A stretch of DNA of 64,000 nt from Aquilaria yunnanensis (GCA_039654915.1 CM077597.1:83764001-83828000); one strand, 5' to 3'. Numbered from the stretch's first letter, positions 11,330 to 20,529 are shown. The notes: generated by a model from the letters alone, not told the origin. Program-made: numbers and translations.

Positions 11330-12690
11330 AATAAAATTGTGGAAAAGTAAATAAATAAAAAAATAAATAAAGTGAGGTGCTTAACTGTTCATGAAAAAAA
11401 TAAAAAAAAAAGTGCATAAAGTAAATAAACGTGGAAAATTAAATAAATAAAGAAAGTGGGGCGTTTAGCCATCCACTTAAAAAAATAAAAAGTGCATAAG
11501 GTAAATAAACGCAGAAAAATTAAATTAATAAAGAAAGTGGGGCATTTAGCTATCCACTTAAAAAATAAAAAGTGCATAAAGTAAATAAATGTAAAAAAAA
11601 ATTAAATAAATAAAGAAAGTGGGGCGTTTAGCCATCCACCTAAAAAATAAAAAAAAATGAATAAAGAAATAAACACAGAAAATTAAATAAATAAATAAAG
11701 TGGGGCGTTTAGCCATCCACTAAAAAAATTAAAAAAATGCATAAAGTAAATAAACACAGAAAATTAAATTAATAAAGAAAGTGGGGCATTTAGCCATCCA
11801 CTTAAAAAATAAAAAGTGCATAAAGTAAATAAATATAAAAAAATTAAATAAATAAAGAAAGTGGGGGCATTTAGCCATCCACTTAAAAAATAAAAAGTGC
11901 ATAAAGTAAATAAATGTAAATAAAATTAATTAAATAAATAAAGTGGGGCGTTTAGCCATCCACCTAAAAAATAAAAAAAATGCATAAAGTAAATAAACGC
12001 GAAAAATTAAATAAATAAATAAAGTGGGGCGTTTAGCCATCCACTAAAAAAAATAAAAAAAGTGCATAAAGTAAATAAACGCAGAAAATTAAATTAATAA
12101 AGAAGGTGGGGCATTTAGCCATCCACTTAAAAAATAAGAAGTGCATAAAGTAAATAAATGTAAAAAAATTAAATAAATAAAGAAAGTGGGGCATTTAACC
12201 ATCCACCTAAAAATAAAATAAAATAAGCGCATAAAGTAAATAAACACAGAAAATTAAATAAATGAAGAAAGTGGGGCATTTGGCCGTCCACTAAAAAAAT
12301 AAAAGTGCATAAAATAAATAAACACAGAAAATTAAATAAATGAAGAAAGTGGCGTTTGGCCGTCCACTAAAAAAATAAAAGTGCATAAAATAAATAAATG
12401 CAAGAAAGTAAATAAATAAAGAAAGTGGGGCGTTTAGCCGTCCACTTAAAAAATAAAAGTGCATAAAATAAATAGATGCAAGAAATAAATAAATAAATAA
12501 AGTGGGGCGTTTAGCTGCCCACTTAAAAAATAAAAGTGCATAAAGCAAATAATTGCAGAAAAGTAAATAAATAAATAAAGTGGGGCGTTTGGCCGTCCAC
12601 TTTAAAAAATAAAAGTGCATAAAATAAATAAATGCAGAAAAAAGTAAATAAATAAAGAAAGTGTGGCTTTTAGCTGTCCACTTAAAAAAT
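11330..12690. repeat. Tandem array of about 80-bp units inside the LTR
   Basis: Some 15-17 degenerate units share aaataaataaagaaagtggg, gcgtttagccatccactt and gtgcataaagtaaataaa. The same array occurs in the 5' LTR (about 29330-30490) with a different number of units. Translations such as FKWMAKRPTFFIYLIF are by-products of this repetition. Confidence 0.9.
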
Positions 12691-13367
12691 GTAGGAGGAA
12701 TAACCTTCCATGGAAAAAGAAATAACAATAAATAAGAAAAAAAAAAGGAAAAAAAAAATATAAACACACAAAAGTTTATTGTTAGTTTCTGCAAAGAACA
12801 AAAAAAAAAGGTTAGTGAGTTGGGTGAAAGGATATGAGAAGATGAAGGTCAAAAAGAGGATTATATTAAAAAAATGAAAACTTTTGAATTTGACGGGTCG
12901 GGTCGCGCAACAGCTCGTTCCTCGTCTCCATTTGCCGGCAACGATGGGGGGGAGGCCACTTGGCCGGCGCCGTCGGCGGCGAGCTGACGCGGTGGAGGTG
13001 TGTGCGGCGGCCGGGCAGGGCGACGAAGGAAAACGGCGTAGGCCGGCGGTGGCTGGAACGGAGGGCGACGGCGGGACGGAGGAGAGGAGAGAGAGAGGCG
13101 CGGCGGAGAAGGGGGAAGAAAGGAGAATAAGAGAGAGAAGGAGAGAGAGAGAGCAACAAACGGCGAAAGGGGAAAGGATAGAGGGTGACGGACGGCGAGG
13201 AAGGAGAGAGAGAGGGCAACGTTTTGATCAACAGAGAAAAAAAAAAGGTTTAGGCTTTTCTGGAAAGAAAGGAAGATGAACAGGGACCTAAGCTACAGTT
13301 CTACCTTTTTAATTAAGAGGCTCTAATCTTGATTTGTTTCTCTCTTTTCTTGGCAGATTTGCACCCC

Positions 13368-13375
13368 TATTTATA
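13368..13375 (-). promoter_or_regulatory. TATA box of the Ogre-like LTR
   Basis: On the minus strand the sequence reads TATAAATAGGGGTGC, about 510 bp inside the LTR start. It is the probable core promoter. The 5' LTR lacks the corresponding segment. Confidence 0.7.
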
Positions 13376-13884
13376 GGGGAAGGAGGATTGATTTCCATTG
13401 ATTAAAAAAAATTAAAATTTAATTAAAAAAATACTTATATCATAATTTCACAAAAATGACAAATTTAGTCCTTCATCTTTTGTTGACTACTAATATGGTC
13501 CCACATTTTTCCCGAAATTACGGATTACCCCAAATTTGGTCTGTTTTGTCAATTTGGCCCAAAACTGTTTGTTTGGCCCAAAAATGACGCGAAAAATTAC
13601 CAAATTTTCCTGGAATTCCCAGATTTCGTCAGATTTTCCTAAACTTCCCAATTTTGTCATTTTCACCCCAAACTTTTACTTTTGTCAATTTTTTTTAAAA
13701 TTTTCTTTTTATATTTTATACACACATATAGATATATATATATTATTTTTAACTAACCCTATAAAACAAAATGCCCCCATAAACAATTTAAAATAAAATT
13801 TCTTCTTCTCTCTCTTCTTTTTTTTTAATAATAATAATTAATTAATTTTTTTTTTTAAGGGTCGGACAAAATTGGGTGTCAACA

Positions 13885-13897
13885 ACTGCCTCCCTTT
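13885..13897 (-). other. Polypurine tract
   Basis: On the minus strand, AAAGGGAGGCAGT immediately precedes the 3' LTR start TGTTGACACCC. This is the plus-strand priming site expected in an LTR retrotransposon. Confidence 0.8.
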
Positions 13898-13984
13898 GCA
13901 TACTTCATGAGACATGATGCATGCAAACCGTTACCAAATTTCGTCCGACTTAGCTAGGAATTGAGAATATTCTCGCCGCCTAGA

Positions 13985-15445
13985 CCTTGAGGAGAAAAAC
14001 CTTTTTCTCCTCCTTTTTGAGGCTAAGGAACTTTCCTTATTACCTCTACGACAGAAACTCTCTTATCGTTAAAGAAAAATTGATAGAGTTTGAGGTTAAG
14101 GAGCTTTCCTTAGAACCTCTACGACAGGAACTCTCCTATCGTTGAAGAAAAATTAACTGGTGTTTCAGGTTAAAGAGATTTCCTTAGAACCTCTACGACA
14201 GGAACTCTCCTATTGTTGAAGAAAGATTGATTGGTGTTTGAGGTTAAAGAGATTTCCTTAAAACCTCTGAGACAGGAACTCTCCTATCGTTGAAGAAAAA
14301 TTGATTTGATTGATTTTAAGGTTAAGGAACCTTCCTTAGAACCTCTACGACAAGAACTCTCCTATCGTTGAAGAAAAATTGATTGATTGATTGATTTTGA
14401 GGTTAAGGAACCTTCCTTAGAACCTCTACGACAGGAACTCTCCTATCGTTGAAGAAAAATTAATTGATTGATTGATTGATTGAGTTTGAGGTTAACGAAC
14501 ATTCCTTAGAACCTCTACGACAGGAACTCTCCTATCGTTGAAGAAAAATTGATTGATTGATTTTGAGGTTAAAGAACCTTCCTTAGAACCTCTACGATAG
14601 GAACTCTCCTATCGTTGAAGAAAAATTGATTGATTGATTTATTGAGGTTAAGGAACCTTCCTTAGAACCTCTACGATAGGAACTCTCCTATCGTTGAAGA
14701 AAAATTAATTGATTGATTGATTGAGTTTGAGGTCAAGGAACCTTCCTTAGAACCTCTACGACAGGAACTCTCCTATCGTTGAAGAAAAATTGATTGATTG
14801 ATTGTGAGGAACTCTCCTATCGTTGAAGAAAAATTGATTGATTGATTGTGAGGTTAAGGAACCTTTCCTTAGAACCTCTACGACAGGAACTCTCCTATTG
14901 TTGAAGAAAAATTGATTGATTGATTTTGAGGTTAAGGAACCTTCCTTAGAACCTCTACGACAGGAACTCTCCTATCGTTGAAGAAAAATTGATTGATTGA
15001 TTTTGAGGTTAAGGAACCTTCCTTAGAACCTCTACGACAGGAACTCTCCTATCGTTGAAAAAAAATTAATTGATTGATTGTGAGGTTAAGAAACCTTTCC
15101 TTAGAACCTCTACGAGAGGAACTCTCCTATCGTTGAAGAAAAATTAATTGATTGATTTTGAGGTTAAGGAACCTTCCTTAGAACCTCTACGAGAGGAACT
15201 CTCCTATCGTTGAAGAAAAATTGATTGATTGATTTTGAGGTTAAGGAACCTTCCTTAGAACCTCTATGAGAGGAACTCTCCTATCGTTGAAGAAAAATTG
15301 ATTGATTGATTTTGAGGTTAAGGAATCTTCCTTAGAACCTCTACGACAGGAACTCTCCTATCGTTGAAGAAAAATTGATTGATTGATTTTGATTGTGGAG
15401 AAAAACTCTTCCCTCCTTTTTGAGGTTAAAGAGTTTTCCTTATTA
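13985..15445 (-). repeat. Tandem array of about 18 units with two hairpins each
   Basis: The unit is about 80-100 bp: gaggttaaggaaccttcctt, agaacctctacgacaggaac, tctcctatcgttgaagaaaa, then a variable (attg)n run. Each unit contains two near-palindromes: gaggttaagg/ccttagaacctc, and cgacagga/tcctatcg, the latter perfect as cgatagga/tcctatcg in the copies near 14590 and 14680. The array is bounded on both sides by related ggagaaaaac...ctcctttttgagg sequences. It lies in the 3' untranslated region of the Ogre-like element, where tandem repeats are known in this lineage. It has no coding role. Confidence 0.92.
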
Positions 15446-15795
15446 CCTTAAGCAAAATTTGCATGATGGCAATTGAAGTTGGAATGATTTCTTCGGACGT
15501 GTGAATTTTCATAATAGGCGAGTGCAAAAATTTAAACTTCCATGAAATAAGTGAATCTTGATGATGAGAAATGAAACTGACAAATTATGTAAGGGTACGG
15601 ATATTTCGAATCAATATCCAAGGTTTCATCTAATATTTTCTTCAGACAATATAGATTCCCTTGTAAGATATGTCATCCAAATAAGGATGAAGCTTAACTA
15701 CCCCAAAATGTCATGACTAGTAGACCTAATAGGATGCGTCTCAAGAGTAAACAAAATTACTCCTTACTCAGCCATTTCAAACTAGAGGCTTTGTC
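15446..15795 (-). other. Spacer between the hairpin array and the LOG pseudogene
   Basis: A 350-bp AT-rich stretch in which I see no gene or repeat. It lies downstream of the LOG-like frame and may hold its 3' end. Confidence 0.4.
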
Positions 15796-16602
15796 CTATG
15801 GTTTTAATATCAGGATGAACAAAACTATCTTACAAGATAAAAAAGAAAGAAATTCCCTGAAAAGAAAATCCGAAACACGAAAGAAAATGCTGATAATAAA
15901 ACTAAAGGACAAGAAAAACAGATCGGATCGCTTCTTCTTCCACAATGCTTCAACAGGCTGGGTAAAGGACAATTGTGGGACAGAACTGGTCAAGAAAGAC
16001 TGTCGTGTCCAGTCTATCTGAATCATCGCTGGATCCGGTTCAGGAACAAAAGCTTGCATTTTATCTAGCAATTCTTCAACAGTTTTTGCGGATATTAGGA
16101 TTCGTTGTGCTACTCTTGATATAAAATTCTTCTGCACAGCGTAATCCAAAAAAGATATCAGACTTGTAAAGAAATTGTTAACATTCAATAGCCCAATGGG
16201 TTTCTTGTGCAGATTAAGTTGGGCCATGAAAATAATTTGGAAGACTTCTCCCAATGTGCCAAAACCACCTAGTAGAGCGATAAAAGCATCCGCATTAGAA
16301 AGCATTTGTAACAAACACTATTGCAGATTTTTAACCACTAACTCTTCTCCAATCGTGCCCTCAGAAACAAATTTCAAAAGTCCAGGGATAATGCCCAAAA
16401 CTTGACTTCCTCCTAAAGATACTGCTGATGCTACACCCCCCATTAATCCGACACTACCTCCTCTATAAACTAAATGTATTTTCCGCTCAGCTAATACTTT
16501 ACCCAAATGGTTGGCTGCCTTTAAGTACTCTTCATCTTTTCCAGGAAAAGCCCCAGAAAATACACAAATACTTCAGGATTTACGAGTTGAGGTTTTCTCC
16601 AT
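15796..16602 (-). pseudogene. LOG-like cytokinin riboside 5'-monophosphate phosphoribohydrolase, intronless pseudogene
   Basis: LOG enzymes release active cytokinin bases from their nucleotides. From the ATG at 16602 one frame runs 268 codons, broken only by TGA at codon 10 and TAG at codon 95. Visible family features in order are ICVFSGAFPGK, HLVYRGGSVGLMG, VLGIIPGLL, NADAFIALLGGFGTLGE, HKKPIGLLNV and EELLDKMQAFVPEPDP. The signature PGGxGTxxE reads LGGFGTLGE, so the Pro is changed to Leu. Plant LOG genes have several introns and none is present here, which points to a retrocopy. The LOG domain ends near codon 195; the tail of about 70 codons is unlike the family. Both stops could be C-to-T changes (CGA, CAG). 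It is the last gene of the accessory cassette and has its own TATA box 41 bp upstream. Confidence 0.85.
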
Positions 16603-16642
16603 TCCTATCCTTAACCTTGCAAGAAATGAAGAAAAGATGATA

Positions 16643-16650
16643 CATTTATA
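16643..16650 (-). promoter_or_regulatory. TATA box upstream of the LOG pseudogene
   Basis: Minus strand CTATAAATGTATCATC, 41 bp before the ATG. The DNA further upstream is homologous to the region upstream of cassette genes A and B (shared tcaaaa-tg-cagct and ttgtggctcacgtc blocks). In the LOG copy that stretch appears twice in tandem. Confidence 0.6.
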
Positions 16651-16651
16651 G

Positions 16652-16895
16652 AGGTGAAAAGATAATGCAATAATTACATTTATGAGAATAGGTGCGTTAT
16701 TGTAGGAAGAGAAGGAAAATTTTCAAAAATGGCAGCTAGCATATACAGTATCATGATTGTGGCTCACGTCAGGAGTAGGTACATCATTGTCAAAAGAGAA
16801 GGGAAATTTCAAAAGTGACAACTAGCATGTACAGTAGTTGTGACTTTGGTTCACGTCTTCCACTAGTTTTACGTCTAGTAACGGCTTCAACGCTT
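16652..16895 (-). other. Intergenic region, tandemly doubled promoter segment
   Basis: Between cassette gene A and the LOG pseudogene. Two related halves (about 16681-16770 and 16771-16860) share a run from cattattgtcaaaag-type sequence to gtggctcacgtc. The same segment occurs once between genes A and B and once between B and C. Confidence 0.6.
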
Positions 16896-17444
16896 CTATG
16901 AGTCGGGGATTTGTTTCCCCTCTAGTTTTCTTACAAACTGGCAAACAGGATCGTTTAAAGTTAGATTCCCAAGACTGTAACGATCTCGTTCTTTTTCGAA
17001 AGTCATCCATAAACCGATAATTTCCCATTGCACTATTCCACAAGAATGCATTTCAAGAGTCAATAGGATATCATCCAAAGATTCTTGACGCAGGCCATTC
17101 TTAATGAATTTTCTTCTATCTTCAAGATTTCTGGTGATCATTCCTAAAGAACGACATTTAGTATCGCAATTCCATCTTCCATATTTATGACAGACGCCTA
17201 GCCTCTTTGCTCTTCGTTTTTTGGCATAAGCACTTTTACCTAAACCGGGCATACGGGGGATGAATGCATCTGAAACTTTATCAGCCAAACGGACCTTAGT
17301 TTCAATTAGCCACCGCACATTATCAGGAATGCCTTTGTGAATAAATACTCTGATTCTTTCACATCTAGCTTGGTAAATCTTTTTAAGAACATTTATTGGG
17401 AGGGAAGGAAAATACTTTCGCAGGGCGGAAAGAGTAGAATCCAT
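16896..17444 (-). CDS. Cassette gene A: basic, Cys-cluster protein of unknown function, 182 aa
   Basis: I do not recognise the family. The frame runs from ATG (MDSTLSALRKYF) to a stop after GKQIPDS. An N-terminal helical-looking segment (residues 1-65) is followed by a basic arm GKSAYAKKRRAKRLG (69-83), then a cysteine cluster and a charged C-terminal half. In this copy the cluster reads CHKYGRWNCDTKC, with the second Cys replaced by Tyr. Gene C is the same length and about 70% identical by eye with no indels, which suggests selection on the protein. A TATA box lies 120 bp upstream. The layout of basic arm next to a small zinc-finger-like cluster suggests nucleic-acid binding; this is inference. 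The copy may be impaired by the lost Cys. Confidence 0.75.
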   Translation of the reverse strand: MDSTLSALRKYFPSLPINVLKKIYQARCERIRVFIHKGIPDNVRWLIETKVRLADKVSDAFIPRMPGLGKSAYAKKRRAKRLGVCHKYGRWNCDTKCRSLGMITRNLEDRRKFIKNGLRQESLDDILLTLEMHSCGIVQWEIIGLWMTFEKERDRYSLGNLTLNDPVCQFVRKLEGKQIPDS

Positions 17445-17563
17445 TGATGAATGAAGAATTTAAGAGAAGAAATGAAGAAATCAGTTATTGTAGGAAATGG
17501 AAATAACCAACTTTGAAAGCCACGGAATACCGTATCCGCTTCTTAACCGTAAAGAAGAACACG

Positions 17564-17571
17564 CATTTATA
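17564..17571 (-). promoter_or_regulatory. TATA box of cassette gene A
   Basis: Minus strand CTATAAATGCGTGTTCTTC, 120 bp before the ATG. A conserved leader containing CGGTATTCCGT lies between them. Its position is identical to the box of gene B. Confidence 0.65.
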
Positions 17572-17729
17572 GCAATGAAAGGATAACGTGTTTATTACGC
17601 TTACAGGAGCAAGTACATTATTGTCAAAAGAAAAGGTAAATTTTCTAAAATGACAGCTTGTGTACAGTAATTGTGACTGTGGCTCACATCTTCCACTGGT
17701 TTTACGTCCAGTAACGACTTCAATGCGTT

Positions 17730-18278
17730 CTATGAGTCGGGGATTTGCTTCCCATCCAGTTTTCTTACAAACTAGCAAACAGGGTCATTTAAAGTCAGAT
17801 TCCCAAGACTGTAACGTTCTTGTTCTTTATGGCAAGTCCTCCACAATTTGACAATTTGACCTTGCACTCGTCCACAAGAATGCGTTTCAAGAGTCCCTCG
17901 GATTTCCTCCAGAGATTTCTTACGCAGGCCATTCTTAATGAATTTTCTTTTATCTTCACGATTTTTGGAGATGTATCCTAAAGAGCGACATTTAGTATCG
18001 CAATTCCATCGTCCACATTTATGACAGACACCTAGCCTTTTTGCTCTTCGCTTTTTGGCATAAGCGCTTTTACCTAAGCCGGGCATACAGGGTATGAATG
18101 CACTTGAAACTTCACCAACTGAACAGACCTTAGTTTTAATTATCCACTGCACATTGTCAGGAATGCCTTTGTGTATAAAAACTCTGATTCTTTCACATCT
18201 AGCTTGGTAAATCCTTCTAAGAACGTTTATTAGAAGGGAAGGAAAGTAATTTCGCAGGGCGGAAAGAGTAGAATCCAT
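17730..18278 (-). pseudogene. Cassette gene B: same family, one nonsense codon
   Basis: Same 549-nt frame as genes A and C, with an intact ATG. Codon 169 is TAG where A and C have CAG (Gln), so the protein would lack its last 14 residues (after DPVC); the frame is otherwise clean to the common stop. The cysteine cluster is complete: C85, C88, C93 and C97 in CHKCGRWNCDTKC. It is preceded by the basic arm GLGKSAYAKKRRAKRLG (67-83). The loss is small and the truncated product could still be folded, so pseudogene status is uncertain. It lies 834-836 bp from each neighbouring copy, counted start to start, as the middle unit of a tandem triplication. A TATA box lies 120 bp upstream. Confidence 0.75.
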
Positions 18279-18397
18279 TGATGAGAGAAGAATTTGATAG
18301 AAAAGAAGAAGAAATCAGTTATTGTAGGAAACTGAAATAACCGACTATGAGAGTCACGGAGTACCGTATCTGCTACTTAACCGGAAAGAAGAACACG

Positions 18398-18405
18398 CAT
18401 TTATA
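18398..18405 (-). promoter_or_regulatory. TATA box of cassette gene B
   Basis: Minus strand CTATAAATGCGTGTTCTTC, again 120 bp before the ATG, followed by a leader with CGGTACTCCGT. It is almost identical to the gene A promoter. Confidence 0.65.
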
Positions 18406-18565
18406 GCGATGAAAGGATAACGTGTTAATTACGCTTGCGGGAGCAAGTACATTATTGTCAAAAGAAAATGCAAATTTTCAAATATGACAAATTGTATGTG
18501 CAGTGATTGTGGCTGTGGCTCACATCTTCCATTGGTTTTACGTCCAGTAACGGCTTCAACGCCTT

Positions 18566-19114
18566 CTATGAGTCGGGGATTTGCTTCCCATCCAGTTTTC
18601 TTATAAACTGGCAAACAGGGTCTTTTAAAGTCAGATTCCCGGGACTGTAACGCTCTCGTTCTTCGTGAAAAATACTCCATAAACAAAGAAGTTCGCGTTG
18701 CACTGATCCACAAGAATGCGTCTCAAGAGTCAATCGGATATCATCCAACGAATCCTTACTCAGGCCATTCTTGATGAATCGTATTTTATCTTCTCGATTA
18801 TCAGAGATCATTCCTAAAGAACGGCATTTAGTATTACAAGTCCATCGACCACATTTATGACAGACTTGTAACCTTTTCGCTCTTCGCTTTTTGGCATAAG
18901 AGCTTTTGCCTATGCCAGGCATGTGAGACAGAAATGCATCTGGGACTTCACCTATCAGACGAACCTTAGCTTCAATTAACCATCGCACATCTTCAGGGAT
19001 TCCTTTGTGCATCAAAACTCTTAATCGTTCACAGTGAACTCGGTAGATCTTTTTAAGAATGTTCATTGGGAGAAAAGGAAAGTATTTTTGCAATGCAGAA
19101 AGAGTATGATCCAT
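18566..19114 (-). CDS. Cassette gene C: intact basic, Cys-cluster protein of unknown function, 182 aa
   Basis: This is the best-preserved copy. It starts MDHTLSALQKYF, with a basic arm GKSSYAKKRRAKRLQ (69-83), a full Cys cluster CHKCGRWTCNTKC (C85, C88, C93, C97) and the C-terminus GKQIPDS. I know no family name. The four-Cys spacing could bind one zinc ion and the Arg/Lys-rich arm suggests nuclear or nucleic-acid binding; a resemblance in layout to the cysteine-rich nucleic-acid-binding proteins of carlaviruses is only an impression. It is the first gene of the cassette on the minus strand. The shared leader is present upstream, but homology stops at about 19235 exactly where the TATA box of genes A and B would begin, so it may depend on another promoter or on read-through from the element. 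Confidence 0.78.
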   Translation of the reverse strand: MDHTLSALQKYFPFLPMNILKKIYRVHCERLRVLMHKGIPEDVRWLIEAKVRLIGEVPDAFLSHMPGIGKSSYAKKRRAKRLQVCHKCGRWTCNTKCRSLGMISDNREDKIRFIKNGLSKDSLDDIRLTLETHSCGSVQRELLCLWSIFHEERERYSPGNLTLKDPVCQFIRKLDGKQIPDS

Positions 19115-19234
19115 TTTCTAGGAGGAAATAAAAGAAAGAAGGGATGAAGAAATCAGTTATTATGGGCAACTGAAACAACCGACTTGAGAGTCACGGAGTA
19201 CCGTATCCGCCACTTAACCGGAAAAAAGAATACT

Positions 19235-20529
19235 TTTTGACAATATTTTGATGTCATAGATATCTCTTATCTTTGATATTCCGTCGATCCTATCCTTATG
19301 GGTGAAGCCTCGATTATCGAATCCATTGCCAGCTTTTGACGAATTGTCAACGACAATATTTCTTGACGTCTGCGTTATCCTTGACCATAACTATCTCTTT
19401 TTTTTTTACTAAGCTGACATCAATCTTGTCCTTACGGGTGTAGCCTCGATTATCGAACCAATTGCCAGGCTTTTGACAAATTGTCTACCTTATCCTTGAA
19501 TTCCTGACTCGGCTTGGTCCAGCGTATTAGCTGTGCATCCAGTGATAGACTGGAAAGAGCTGATGTCATTGAAGTCTCAGCTTATACTACTGTAATCGTG
19601 CCGTGGATATGCTTTCCATTTCTGTTATGTAAAGGCCATGCATGCATGATGTGAAATGCATGAATGCAGACTATGTGTAACTGATGGCTCTTTTGTTTTT
19701 TTTTGTTTTTTTTTTGTTTTTTGTTTTTTTTTGCATGGATCTAGTTCTTCTTGTCTTTGCTTTGCAATGTCCTTCTTGTGATTGCCTTCTCGGACTATTA
19801 TTGAATTTCTTTATGCTTCCCAGCTCTTGTCCATTGCATTAAAAGCCCAATTCTTTTCGAAAGCCCCTTCAAAGAATTTTTTCTTAACTTGTTCCTGAAT
19901 TTTGGTCTCAACTTCCTTAACGTTTTCCCATGTCATACTTTATGCCTCATTTGGATAGTCATCCCTATTGAAACATTCGTGAGTATGCTTCCTTCTTGTT
20001 GATATAATCATTCTCTTATTTTCAATTGTAAGACTTTTGAAGCAATCATCCAGGCAACCACCAAGGCCATCTCCCGAAGATTTGTTACTCGTTTTTCTCT
20101 ATTAGCCAATGTTTTTGTGCCATTCGCAAAGCAGGACCTCGATCTTACCTGTTTTAATTCGTAAAGCTTATCAAAGTAATCTACGGTCTTTGCTTTTTTT
20201 GAGTTTTAATTATTACTATACTTCCTACAAAAGTCACAATTTATTGCACAATTGAGGCCAGTCAGAATGTGAGATTTGAAGAAAAAGAGCTCGAGGGAGA
20301 TGACTTTTCATTTTTTGGAGAAGGGAATATAAAAGTTGAATATGAGATTTGAAGGAAGAAAGCTAAAGAGAATTGGCTTTTCATTTATGAATAAGGAAAT
20401 ATAAAAGTCTCGGGTACAAATGAAGAACAATGAAGGTTTGAGAGAATAACGCTTTCTTTGATAACTTTGATCAAACAAGCTCTAGCAACCCTGTAGTCAC
20501 TTCTTCCCTTTTGTCCGAAAACTTCATCA
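19235..20529 (-). other. Region between integrase and the cassette, no gene seen
   Basis: No convincing frame. It holds two direct duplications: a 60-bp block with agcctcgattatcgaa and ttgccag at 19288-19348 and 19424-19485, and a 65-70-bp block (gagatttgaag, cttttcatt, gaatataaaag) at 20265-20340 and 20341-20412. A (g)tttttt low-complexity run lies at 19685-19733. Confidence 0.6.

Larger units (their letters stand above)
10286..13884 (-). repeat. 3' LTR of the Ogre-like element, full length (3.6 kb)
   Basis: On the minus strand it starts TGTTGACACCC at 13884, just after a polypurine tract, and ends CGTTGCCACA at 10286. The inner 2.6 kb matches 28268-30880. It contains a TATA box near 13370, a GC-rich block at 12890-13230 and a tandem array of units of about 80 bp. 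Open frames in the GC-rich block and in the array are low-complexity and not genes. Confidence 0.9.

Noticed and set aside
12291..12794. 167-codon minus-strand frame, and similar frames at 11389-11577 and 29899-30899
   Set aside because: They are read-through of the 80-bp tandem array in the LTR; the FKWTAKRPTFFIYLIF-like repeats mirror DNA repetition, not a protein family.
12866..13279. Overlapping plus (131 aa) and minus (121 aa) frames in a GC-rich block
   Set aside because: They are low-complexity, Arg/Ser/Pro-rich and on opposite strands of the same LTR segment; the block lies between TATA box and LTR end, and no domain is visible.
13985..15445. CRISPR-like repeat array
   Set aside because: The units are contiguous minisatellite repeats without unique spacers, in a plant retrotransposon.
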